NCBI GenBank assembly: GCA_016703535.1
Contig: JADJBV010000001.1
Span: 4,950,001 to 5,014,000 of the forward strand
Direction: 5' to 3'
Length of the DNA stretch: 64,000 bases
Origin: Deltaproteobacteria bacterium
GTDB lineage: Bacteria > Myxococcota > Kuafuiibacteriia > Kuafuiibacteriales > Kuafuiibacteriaceae
Part shown: piece by piece, positions 57,105 to 64,000 of the stretch
Numbering within the stretch: position 1 is the first letter of the stretch
How the letters are laid out: every line of letters starts with the position of its first letter
The notes under the pieces: model-generated
Told to the model about the DNA's origin: nothing
Seen by the model: the letters and a program-made list of their open reading frames with translations, nothing else
Database searches by the model: none
Made by a program: the position numbers and the translations under genes

Positions 57105-58282
57105 ACCAGTGGTGGAAAGAGGTCGCGGCCGTCGACCGCTTCTTCGTGGCGGTCAACGAGGTAAGGCCGCCCTTCGTGATCCAGTTGATGCTCGAAGGCG
57201 ACGGGGACCTCGATCCGGACCTGCTGGACCAAGCGCTGGAGCGGGCCGCGGCCGTCAACCCAGGTTGCACTCTAAAGTTGGTCGAAGAGCCCGACACCGA
57301 ACCTCGTTGGGTGTTGGGCCCGGTGCCGACCCTGACCGTGCTGGACGAGCCCGACTTCGAGGGCCAACACGGCGACGCGGCCCCGTTTTTGATGTGGCCG
57401 ATCGACTGCAAGAGCGGCCCGAGCTGCGAGTTGTTGTGGGTCCGGGGCAAACACAAGCGGTACCTGATCTTCCGGGCGGCCCACGCGGTGATGGACGGCC
57501 AAGGCACGGTGTTGTGGGTCAAGGACGTGTTGCGAGCGCTGCGTGGTGAACATCCGATCGGCCACCCGAGCACCGCCACCGTCGACCAGCTGATCCGGGA
57601 TCTGGACAGCCCTCGCCGCCCCTACCCGAAGCCCGACGCGCTCCACCCTTTTGCCCCCGGGGATCCGAAGGCTCCACCGACCTTTCATTGGCGACGGATC
57701 GTCCTCGATCGACCGCTCGATCCCTTGGCCTCGGGGCGGATCGCGGTGGCCTTGGCCGAACGGGCGCGGAAGGGGCGAGAGGGGCTGGTGCGGATCAACC
57801 TGCCGACGGATCTGCGCACCCACAACCCCCACGAACGGACCACCGGCAACTACTTCAACTCGCTCTTTTTGGAGGTTCCGCCTGGCGCCACCCCCGACGG
57901 GATGGCCCTCAAGATCATCCAGCTGCTCTACAAAAAAGAGGGAACCAAGTCGGTGGGCATCTATTCGGCCGACGAGATCGGTTCCTTGGCGGCCTTTCGG
58001 GTGAAGACCTTTTGGGACCTGAACCACCTCCACGACAGTGGCCTGTACGCCTTCAGCGCCACCCTTTCACACCTGGGGGTGCTGCAGGGCCCCGAGCTCT
58101 CGGGCGGAGGGTTCACCGCGACCGGCGGATTTTTTGTGCCCCTGGTCGGGGACTCGGGGTGTGTGGTTTCGCTCAACGGCTTCGACGAACACACCGAAGC
58201 CGCGGTGGGCCTGTCGGCGCGTTTTACGGGGCAAGGTCAACTGGAGGAGCTGGAGGCGTTGATCCGTCGGGCCCTCCAGTAA
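57101..58282 (+). CDS. Condensation/acyltransferase-fold protein (HxxxDG)
   Basis: 393 residues. The active-site motif HAVMDGQG (HxxxDG) is at about residue 128, the signature shared by NRPS condensation domains, WS/DGAT and related acyltransferases. Supporting features: ERAAAVNPGCTLKLVEEPDTEPRWV in the N-terminal half, NPHERTTGNYFNSLFLEVP near 245 and FSATLSHLGVLQGPELSGGGFTATGGFFVPLV (the DFGW-type latch region is not seen). It would join an acyl or aminoacyl unit, probably ACP-bound, to an acceptor. Last gene of the operon; 59 bp of its 3' end are overlapped by the convergent methyltransferase gene. Confidence 0.85.
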   Translation: MNQWWKEVAAVDRFFVAVNEVRPPFVIQLMLEGDGDLDPDLLDQALERAAAVNPGCTLKLVEEPDTEPRWVLGPVPTLTVLDEPDFEGQHGDAAPFLMWPIDCKSGPSCELLWVRGKHKRYLIFRAAHAVMDGQGTVLWVKDVLRALRGEHPIGHPSTATVDQLIRDLDSPRRPYPKPDALHPFAPGDPKAPPTFHWRRIVLDRPLDPLASGRIAVALAERARKGREGLVRINLPTDLRTHNPHERTTGNYFNSLFLEVPPGATPDGMALKIIQLLYKKEGTKSVGIYSADEIGSLAAFRVKTFWDLNHLHDSGLYAFSATLSHLGVLQGPELSGGGFTATGGFFVPLVGDSGCVVSLNGFDEHTEAAVGLSARFTGQGQLEELEALIRRALQ

Positions 58283-59177
58283 ACGCAGCCGATACAAAAC
58301 GGCCCAACACCATGCCGCTGCGCCGGGCCCAAACCTCGGGCGTGCCCATCGCGAAGTAGATCAGCCCGCGGGTGCGGGCGTTGAAGCGGTGCCAGTAGCG
58401 ACTGAGGGCGTCCTTCATCAGCTCATCGGGATCGAACTCCGGGATCGGATCCAGGCCAAACTCCAAAAGCACCTGATCGAAGTTGCGCTCCAACTTCCAG
58501 GCGACCGGCGCGCCGACCGAGCTGCTGTTCTCCAAGAGGCGCGGGAAGTCGTCGACGCCGACCACGTCAAAGAGGATCACCGCCCCCGGGAGGCGAGCGG
58601 CGATCGCGGCGAACAAGCGATCGACCTCGGTTCGGGGCAAATAATAGAGGAGGCCTTCCGCGATCAAGAGGGGTGGTGTCTCGGAGTTCGGCACCACGTC
58701 CAGCCAGGCCAGATCCAAGACCGAACCGGCGACGTGAGGGGGTGGCGCGCCCAGTGCTTCCCGGAGCGCGATCATCGGCGGCAGATCGACGTCGAGCCAC
58801 TCGAGCTGGCTGGGCTCGGCCAAACGTTGCCGGCGGGTGGAGAGGCCACATCCCAACTCGACCACCACCCGGGTCCCGAGTTGGGCTACGCAGCGGCGAA
58901 CGATCTGATCGACGTCATCGGCCCGGAGGGCCAGGTTGCCTTGAGCGTCGTTCTGATACCAACCATCGAGCTCGGGCGGCCAGGGGAGCCGGGCCATCCA
59001 CTCCGCAGCCACCGGGTCGAGCAAGACCCGATCGGGGCGGTGTTGTTCATCGGCCCGGGCCCGCAGGGTCAAGACCGCGGTCTTGGAGACCTGGGCCAAC
59101 TTCCCGGAGAGCTCGGCGTCGGTCACGTCAAGTGCCACAGCCGGTTGAGGCACGAACGCCCGCCCCAGGCGAGGCAC
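58224..59177 (-). CDS. Leucine carboxyl methyltransferase-like (TcmP/PPM family) protein
   Basis: 317 residues from a GTG at 59177 that overlaps the stop of the upstream gene (TAGTG); a longer ATG start at 59210 is possible. LCM/TcmP fold: LLDPVAAEWMARLPWPP, VVVELGCGLSTRRQRLAEPSQLEWLDVDLPPMIALREALG, VLDLAWLDVVPN, LLIAEGLLYYLPRTEVDRLFAAIAARLPGAVILFDVVG. It transfers methyl from SAM to a carboxyl or hydroxyl, in polyketide tailoring in TcmP. The C-terminal 20 residues are Pro-rich and run into the convergent condensation-type gene. Confidence 0.85.
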   Translation of the reverse strand: MPRLGRAFVPQPAVALDVTDAELSGKLAQVSKTAVLTLRARADEQHRPDRVLLDPVAAEWMARLPWPPELDGWYQNDAQGNLALRADDVDQIVRRCVAQLGTRVVVELGCGLSTRRQRLAEPSQLEWLDVDLPPMIALREALGAPPPHVAGSVLDLAWLDVVPNSETPPLLIAEGLLYYLPRTEVDRLFAAIAARLPGAVILFDVVGVDDFPRLLENSSSVGAPVAWKLERNFDQVLLEFGLDPIPEFDPDELMKDALSRYWHRFNARTRGLIYFAMGTPEVWARRSGMVLGRFVSAAFTGGPDGSTPPAPPVDLAP

Positions 59178-59683
59178 TAGCGCGCACCGACCGCCTTTTT
59201 GCGCGCCCACGGCGGGGGGCGAGCCGGGTTGAGCATCGCCGACAACGGGATGGTGCCGGTCGGTTTGGCGGCGTCATGGAGCACCGCGACCTTCTCTTCG
59301 ACCTCGCCGTTGAAGCGTTGGAAGTTCCCTTTGGTCTCGTGGCCCACGTTGTCCAGCGCTTCACCCACCCGCCGCCAGAAGGGCTCGAAGAGCGGCGTGT
59401 ACTCGCGCATCAGATCGGCGACACGTTTGCTGCCGGCTACGTCGCCGTAGTGTTCGCCGATCAAGATCATGAACCGAGCCAAGCCCTCGATGTGCTCGGC
59501 CAGGGTCTTCAGATCGTCCCGGTGGGCGTCCAACATCGCCCGCACCTCGACCACCCCCTCGGCGGGAAGGCTCATCCCGAACCGCTCGTAGAGGTTGAAG
59601 GCCAACATCGCCATGGGATGGAGCTTGGTCGGGGGGCGCCAGTCCCGCACGGCTTCCAGCAGCTCGACGTCTTCCTGACTCAT
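59177..59683 (-). CDS. Hypothetical helical protein, methyltransferase-operon partner
   Basis: 168 residues, ribosome site AAGAAGGGA upstream. Helical throughout (LLEAVRDWRPPTKLHPMAMLAFNLYERFG, VRAMLDAHRDDLKTLAEHIEGLARFMILIGEHYGDV, LMREYTPLFEPFWRRVGEALDNVG), with a Pro/Arg tail. No signal peptide or named domain. Its stop overlaps the GTG of the methyltransferase gene and a 61-residue gene precedes it by 32 bp, so three genes form an operon. Function unknown. Confidence 0.7.
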   Translation of the reverse strand: MSQEDVELLEAVRDWRPPTKLHPMAMLAFNLYERFGMSLPAEGVVEVRAMLDAHRDDLKTLAEHIEGLARFMILIGEHYGDVAGSKRVADLMREYTPLFEPFWRRVGEALDNVGHETKGNFQRFNGEVEEKVAVLHDAAKPTGTIPLSAMLNPARPPPWARKKAVGAR

Positions 59684-59715
59684 CCCTGTGTCCCTTCTTT
59701 ACCGTTGTGGTGCGC

Positions 59716-59901
59716 TCAGCCCGAGAGCGAGCCCAACATCTTGAACACCTCGGCCAACTTGCCGAGGATATCCATCGGGTTCATGGCCTCCATCATGTCC
59801 CGGGCCGACTGGCTGACGCCGCTTTGGCGTTCGCTTTCGCCCCGAGCCTTCTCGAGGGTCATGAAGAGGTTGTCGCTGTCACTTCCGCTTACTCTGGACA
59901 T
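59716..59901 (-). CDS. Small helical protein (61 aa)
   Basis: 61 residues with GGAG before the ATG. Polar N-terminus (MSRVSGSDSDNLFMTLEKARGES) and an amphipathic C-terminal helix with many Met and Leu (DMMEAMNPMDILGKLAEVFKMLGSL). Length and helical character recall small secreted or needle-like proteins, which is only a style remark. First gene of the three-gene minus-strand operon ending with the methyltransferase. Confidence 0.55.
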   Translation of the reverse strand: MSRVSGSDSDNLFMTLEKARGESERQSGVSQSARDMMEAMNPMDILGKLAEVFKMLGSLSG

Positions 59902-60289
59902 CCTGTACTCCGTGCTCGAGGCGATGATCCTCTCGCCTGCTCGCTATTGGATTAGCGGCGATCGGCTGTCGGAAGTTGCGTGCAATCTGTTGGTAAAAGC
60001 GAACAGTTACCGACACTTAACCACACGCACCCACTAAACCCACATTGGCGGGCAACGACCGTAAAACCGCTGAAATGATTGAAGGTCTGGGCTGTTGTGG
60101 CCCTTGGCGTGGCCTCTGGGCTCGACCGTTGGCCTGCCCAATCGAATACGCTCGGCCCGGTCGCGAGTTCGAAGGAACGAACCCTAGGCGCCGGTTTCAA
60201 GGTGGGTTTCGGTTCGTTTCAGCAGAAGGCCCGGGCGGTCCGAATTGAGGAGCCGGCGCGGCGGCATGGCCGGTGCAATGGTGGAGCCC
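59902..60289. other. AT-richer divergent intergenic region
   Basis: About 390 bp between the minus operon (start 59901) and the rhodanese gene. The stretch 59945-60090 is clearly more AT-rich than surroundings (TTGGTAAAAGCGAACAGTTA, TAAAACCGCTGAAATGATTG), consistent with promoters for both sides, but no confident -35/-10 pair was fixed. No gene supported; open frames across it are not preceded by ribosome sites. Confidence 0.45.
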
Positions 60290-60700
60290 ATGCAAACCTT
60301 ACTGCTCTTGGGGGTTGTCGGTTTGGCCCTGGTCGCCTGGCCACACACCAGCGAAGGGGCCCCGCCCTCTCCTGCCCCGTCGGCCCCCACCTCGGGGAGC
60401 GGGGGATCGCCCGCGTTGGCCGGCGCCGTCGGCCCGATCACCGGCCCGGTGGCGCGGCAGTTGGTGAAGGAGGGCGCCTTGTTGTTGGACGTCCGCACCG
60501 CCGCCGAGTTCTCCGGGCGCCACCTCGACGGCGCCCTCAACATCCCGGTCGACGCCTTGCCCGCCGCCCTGGCGCAACTGCCCAAGGACCGGATCATCGT
60601 GGTCTACTGCGCCTCGGGTCGAAGGAGCGCCCGGGCCACGGCTTGGCTCCGGGCCCAAGGCTACGACGCGAAAGATCTGGGGCCCCTCGATGTTTGGTAA
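60290..60700 (+). CDS. Rhodanese-like sulfurtransferase, exported
   Basis: 136 residues from ATG 60290 with a signal peptide (MQTLLLLGVVGLALVAWPHTSEG). Single rhodanese domain: GPVARQLVKEGALLLDVRTAAEFSGRHLDGALNIPVDALPAALAQLPKDRIIVVYCASGRRSARATAWLRAQGY, with the catalytic Cys in VVYCASGRRSARA, the loop of a catalytically competent rhodanese. It handles sulfane sulfur in the periplasm. The stop overlaps the start of the small membrane protein gene by 11 bp. Confidence 0.9.
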   Translation: MQTLLLLGVVGLALVAWPHTSEGAPPSPAPSAPTSGSGGSPALAGAVGPITGPVARQLVKEGALLLDVRTAAEFSGRHLDGALNIPVDALPAALAQLPKDRIIVVYCASGRRSARATAWLRAQGYDAKDLGPLDVW

Positions 60701-60968
60701 CTCCGCCCTCAGGCAGACGTGGCCCACCCACCGCGGGATGATCCAGACCGCGTTGGTGGCGTCACTGACCTTGGGCCTCGCGCCCTTCGTGCCTCACCCG
60801 CACGTGTACAAACAGCTGGTGGCCTTAGCCAACGGCACCCTGAGCACCGGGATGGACGTCTTCGATCTGTTCCTGCACGGCGCCCCTTGGGTGGCCTTGG
60901 CCTTCTTCTTCGGCCGGTTTTTGGTGGCCGCCGCCCGGACCAACGCTCCCAGCCCACGTTCAAACTGA
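60690..60968 (+). CDS. Small inner-membrane protein downstream of rhodanese
   Basis: 92 residues, ATG at 60690 within the rhodanese 3' end. Two hydrophobic segments: MIQTALVASLTLGLAPFVPH and GAPWVALAFFFGRFLVAA, with HPHVYKQLVALANGTLSTGMDVFDLFLH between. No domain recognised. The overlap means co-translation with the rhodanese, so a membrane partner for it is a reasonable guess. Convergent with the recQ-fusion gene after 8 bp. Confidence 0.65.
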   Translation: MFGNSALRQTWPTHRGMIQTALVASLTLGLAPFVPHPHVYKQLVALANGTLSTGMDVFDLFLHGAPWVALAFFFGRFLVAAARTNAPSPRSN

Positions 60969-60976
60969 CCTTTGGA

Positions 60977-63900
60977 TCAGGTGCTGCCGCCGAGCCGAGC
61001 CAACACTTGAGCCCCGTACCGCTTGAGGAAGGCCGCGCCGATCCCGGACACCGCCGAAAGTCCGGCGGCGTCGGTGGGGCGGGCCCGGACGATCGCCTCG
61101 AGGACCCGGTCGGTGGTGATCCGAAAGGCGGGGACCTTGTTCTTCTTGGACTCGGCCAAACGCCAAGCCTTGAGCTGCTCGAAGAGCTGGCGATCGCCCG
61201 AGGCCACCACCACCGGCTCCCGCCGCGGCTTCTTGTCCTTTCGCCGCCCTTTGCCCCCGCGACGGCGCTTGGTGCTCCCGGTCGCGGCGAAGGGTTGCCG
61301 TAGCTCCAAGGCCGCCAGGCCCGCCGCGGGACTGCTGCGACCCAAGGGCGTCAAGGTGACGCGACGATAACGGACCACCCGGCCTTCGGTATGAAACTCA
61401 TCGGGGACGATGGTCACCCACTGAGCCGACGCCAAACCTTGAAGACAGCGCTCGAAGAGATCTCGGTCGACCCCTTCGGGGAAGGCGTCCTTCTGCAAAG
61501 AGCCGGCGCCGAGGCTGCCCCGGGTTCGGAGGTGGGCCAAGATCTGTTGCAAGACAACTTGCGCTTCGTGACCGGCCGGCGCCCTCACCTCGAGGGTCTC
61601 GGAGCCGGGCGCGCAGACGTCACAGATCCCGCAGTCGGCGCCCGAGTCGGTCAGGTCGCCGAAGTAGCGGGTGATGGCCCGCATCCGACAACCTTGGGCA
61701 TCCGGGAACCGGGCCATCGCTTGCAGTTGGGCCTCTTGATGGGCGAGTTGGCCTTGGTAGCGGGCCTCCCAGTCGGGCACCCCTCGGGTCACGTCGCCTT
61801 GGGCGTTGATCACCACCCCGCCGTGGATCCACAACTTGTCGAAGGCCGCCTGAAAATCGGTCTCCTTCATGGGGGCCCGGGACATCAGCACTTCTTGACT
61901 CTGGGGCTCCTGGTTCAGGAGCCGGTAGATGCGGGCCAGCTGTTGAGGCTCGGGATAACTGCGGGCCCGGAAGAACTCGTGTTGCCGCAGATCGGCAAAG
62001 GAGTGCAGCAAGATCGCCCGGGAGGGTTGGCCGTCACGCCCGGCGCGGCCGATCTCTTGATAGTAGGCTTCTATGGAGGCGGGCAACGCCAGGTGGAGCA
62101 CGGTGCGGACATCGGCCTTGTCGACGCCCATGCCGAAGGCGATGGTCGCGACCACCACCTGACTGCGCCCCTCGAGGAAGTCCCGCTGGGCCTGCTCCCG
62201 AACCTTGGGCGACAACCCGGCGTGATAGGCCTGGGCCCGATACGAGCGAGGGAGCGCCTTGGCCACGGCTTCGGCCTCCTTGCGAGTGGGCGCGTAGAGG
62301 ATGGCGGGGCGGCGCGCCGGATCGGCCAAGATCCGCTCGGCCGCCTCGGCCCGGGCGGGCTTTTGCACCTCGGCGACCTCGATCGCCAGGTTGTCCCGAC
62401 GAAAGCCGTGAACGAAACGACGCCCCTTTAGCCCCAACTCGGCGACGATGTCCGCCTGGACCCGAGGCGTGGCGGTCGCGGTCATGGCGGCGATCGGCAC
62501 CGGACGAAGGCGCGGCAGTCGGCTGCCCAACATTCGATATTCGGGCCTAAAGTCATGCCCCCATTGCGAGATGCAGTGGGCCTCGTCGACCGCCACCAAG
62601 TTGGGCGGCCGCGACTCGAGCATTGCCACGAACGACGGCACCGCCAAGCGCTCGGGCGCTACGTACAAGAAGTCGAGTTGACCGTCCCGATAGGCCTGGG
62701 CCACCGCCTGCCCATCGGCCCGGCCCCGCCCGGTGTGAAGCGCGGCGGCCCGCAGGCCCAGCGACTGTAGCCGCGTCACCTGATCTTCCATGAGCGCGAT
62801 CAGCGGGCTGATCACCAAGGTGGTCCCGCCTCGGACCAAACCCGGGAGCTGATAACAAAGGGACTTGCCCGCGCCGGTGGGCATCACCAACAAGGCGTCT
62901 TGGCCCGAGGCCAAAGCCTCCACGACCTCGGCCTGATGCGGTCGAAAGTGATCGTGCCCAAAAACCTGGCGCAACAGGCGCTCGGCCGATCCGTCGCTCG
63001 GCTTTCGGGAAACAGAGGCCTCCGCGCCCGGTGCCGACGCGGTGGCGTGGCCCGTTCGCCCGGCTGGGCTGATGGGAGTGGCCCGGGCCATCACGCCGGA
63101 CCGCCGAGGCGCATCCGTGGGATCTCCTCGCTCCGGACCCCAACTCGCAGTGGATCCGGCCGGCCCGTTCGCCCCCCGTGGAGAGGTCCGCTCGGGCCAC
63201 TTCGGGTTCGGCGGCGGGCTCCGGGGTGGCAGGGGCCCGGCGACCACCCCACCCACCACCTCTTTGACGTAGGCCTCGACCTCTAGCAGGAACGGCTCGA
63301 GCTGAAGCTCCCCGCGTTCGATCTTCCGGAGCTTGTGTTCCCAGGCTCCGGTCAACGCCGGGCTCTTCACCCGTGGTTCGACCCGATCGATCAAGGCGAT
63401 GCCCAGTGCGGTCGCCTCCAACACCTTCCCGTCCCGCCGAATGAACCCTCGACTCAACAAGGTCTCGATGATCGAGGCCCGGGTCGCCGGGGTCCCGAGC
63501 CCTCGCTCCTGCATGGCCCTGGAGAGCTCCCGATCGTCGAGGGTCTGGCCAGCGGTCTCCATGGCGGTCAAAAGATTGGCCTCACTCAGCCGTTTGGGGG
63601 GTCGAGTGGTCTTCTTCTCCACCACCACGTCGTCGACCCGTTGCCTCTGCCCTTCGGCCAGGGTCGAAGGTAAAGCGGGCGGCGGCGGATCTTTGGGCGC
63701 ACGCCCCACCGGGTCCAGGCCCTTCCACCCCAGCTGGATCGGCCGCGTGCCGCTGGTGTGGAAGTGATCGTCGTCGACTCGGGTGATGGCGGTGGTGGTC
63801 GCGGTGATCCAGTCGTCGTGCCAAGCCTGAAGGAGGCGACGGCAGACCAGGTCGTAGATCCGATCTTCTTCGGGGCTCAGGTGCACCCCCCGGGGATCGA

Positions 63901-64000
63901 GGGTGGTCGGGATGATCGCGTGGTGATCGCTGACCTGAGCGTCGTCGACGAAGCGGCGCCCCAAAGGTCGAGTGCCTGAACCTGGGGCCAACAACCCCGG
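60977..64000 (-). CDS. DNA topoisomerase III - RecQ helicase fusion (N-terminus beyond the window)
   Basis: The frame stays open to the right edge, leaving at least 1,005 residues. Residues 1-265: type IA topoisomerase (TopB) C-terminal part, with VDDAQVSDHHAIIPTTLDPRG and LSEANLLTAMETAG...ERGLGTPATRASIIETLLSRGFIRRDG; the catalytic Tyr region lies off-window. A Pro/Gly/Ser linker (about 265-345) leads into a complete RecQ: FRPHQAEVVEALASGQDALLVMPTGAGKSLCYQLP, VDEAHCISQWGHDFRPEY, MTATATP, FGMGVDKADVRTVLHLALPASIEAYYQEIGRAGRDGQ, zinc Cys GCRMRAITRYFGD...DCGICDVC, and a C-terminal HRDC domain (QLFEQLKAWRLAESKKNKV). A single chain joining the two enzymes that normally cooperate as RecQ-Topo III would dissolve recombination intermediates. 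A palindrome copy is at 61549-61562. Confidence 0.9.
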   Translation of the reverse strand, partial: PGLLAPGSGTRPLGRRFVDDAQVSDHHAIIPTTLDPRGVHLSPEEDRIYDLVCRRLLQAWHDDWITATTTAITRVDDDHFHTSGTRPIQLGWKGLDPVGRAPKDPPPPALPSTLAEGQRQRVDDVVVEKKTTRPPKRLSEANLLTAMETAGQTLDDRELSRAMQERGLGTPATRASIIETLLSRGFIRRDGKVLEATALGIALIDRVEPRVKSPALTGAWEHKLRKIERGELQLEPFLLEVEAYVKEVVGGVVAGPLPPRSPPPNPKWPERTSPRGANGPAGSTASWGPERGDPTDAPRRSGVMARATPISPAGRTGHATASAPGAEASVSRKPSDGSAERLLRQVFGHDHFRPHQAEVVEALASGQDALLVMPTGAGKSLCYQLPGLVRGGTTLVISPLIALMEDQVTRLQSLGLRAAALHTGRGRADGQAVAQAYRDGQLDFLYVAPERLAVPSFVAMLESRPPNLVAVDEAHCISQWGHDFRPEYRMLGSRLPRLRPVPIAAMTATATPRVQADIVAELGLKGRRFVHGFRRDNLAIEVAEVQKPARAEAAERILADPARRPAILYAPTRKEAEAVAKALPRSYRAQAYHAGLSPKVREQAQRDFLEGRSQVVVATIAFGMGVDKADVRTVLHLALPASIEAYYQEIGRAGRDGQPSRAILLHSFADLRQHEFFRARSYPEPQQLARIYRLLNQEPQSQEVLMSRAPMKETDFQAAFDKLWIHGGVVINAQGDVTRGVPDWEARYQGQLAHQEAQLQAMARFPDAQGCRMRAITRYFGDLTDSGADCGICDVCAPGSETLEVRAPAGHEAQVVLQQILAHLRTRGSLGAGSLQKDAFPEGVDRDLFERCLQGLASAQWVTIVPDEFHTEGRVVRYRRVTLTPLGRSSPAAGLAALELRQPFAATGSTKRRRGGKGRRKDKKPRREPVVVASGDRQLFEQLKAWRLAESKKNKVPAFRITTDRVLEAIVRARPTDAAGLSAVSGIGAAFLKRYGAQVLARLGGST
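61549..61562. repeat. Dispersed palindrome copy inside the recQ-fusion gene
   Basis: GCAAGACAACTTGC, the same form as the intergenic copy at 3427; here it falls in the codons for AQVVLQ on the minus strand. Confidence 0.55.

Noticed and set aside
60079..60741. 220-residue Arg-rich plus-strand frame over the rhodanese gene
   Set aside because: It is an out-of-frame shadow with extreme Arg/Gly/Pro composition; the rhodanese frame has clear motifs.
1..64000. rRNA, tRNA, CRISPR arrays, intact transposases, prophage genes
   Set aside because: No recognisable cloverleaf, conserved rRNA block, regularly spaced direct repeat or transposase motif was found by reading; a covariance-model search for small RNAs would be needed for certainty.

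Overview
The window is GC-rich, densely coded DNA. It looks like a chromosome segment of a deltaproteobacterial-type organism (Myxococcota or a relative): there are many secreted lipoproteins with Asp/Gly/Ser-rich linkers, four sigma-70-like factors (three ECF-like with an associated downstream envelope protein, one coupled to a VOC gene), multiheme cytochrome and GTPase housekeeping genes, and a marked use of TTG for Leu. The lineage is inferred from protein style only. No rRNA, tRNA, CRISPR array or intact transposase was seen.

Layout. 1-14.4 kb: an ECF sigma factor with a membrane partner, an EF-hand protein whose 3' end is partly duplicated around an SDR gene, hflX, then lipoproteins and predicted envelope/beta-helix proteins and a sigma factor coupled to a VOC protein. 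14.4-21.2 kb: MarR with a clear palindromic operator, DUF1398, two tandem His-box membrane paralogues, Bcp peroxiredoxin, a DUF4345-like protein with an apparent internal deletion, thioredoxin, ECF sigma plus lipoprotein. 21.2-25.1 kb: a J-domain coiled-coil protein, and cysE-cysK preceded by a previously unlisted 26-residue polycysteine leader peptide and alternative hairpins, i.e. a candidate cysteine attenuator. 25.3-31.7 kb: secreted protein, sigma/anti-sigma-like pair, VWA-like lipoprotein, a pentaheme cytochrome with a discoidin-like partner. 31.8-34.6 kb: PEP carboxylase.

34.6-44.5 kb is the metabolic centre: GNAT, an Rrf2 (BadM-type) regulator, a dyad-bearing promoter, then had-oah-dch-bcrC-bcrB-bcrA-bcrD and a double-GNAT gene. 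Together these encode the ATP-dependent class I benzoyl-CoA reductase and the following steps to 3-hydroxypimelyl-CoA, so the organism probably degrades aromatic acids anaerobically. Benzoate-CoA ligase and the ferredoxin-reducing system are not in the window.

44.5-53.9 kb: RidA, lipoproteins, a TPR protein translationally coupled to a large unknown protein, LysR with a divergent epimerase, a lipoprotein with nested tandem repeats, and a divergent EF-Tu paralogue with its own terminator. 54.0-54.4 kb: two abutting foldback (MITE-like) elements sharing a CTAG. 54.8-59.9 kb: an ACP, SDR, adenylate-forming ligase and condensation-fold acyltransferase operon facing a methyltransferase operon. 60.3-64 kb: rhodanese, small membrane protein, and the C-terminal part of a topoisomerase III-RecQ fusion that runs off the window. 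A palindrome GCAAG-N4-CTTGC recurs across the whole window in both coding and intergenic DNA.
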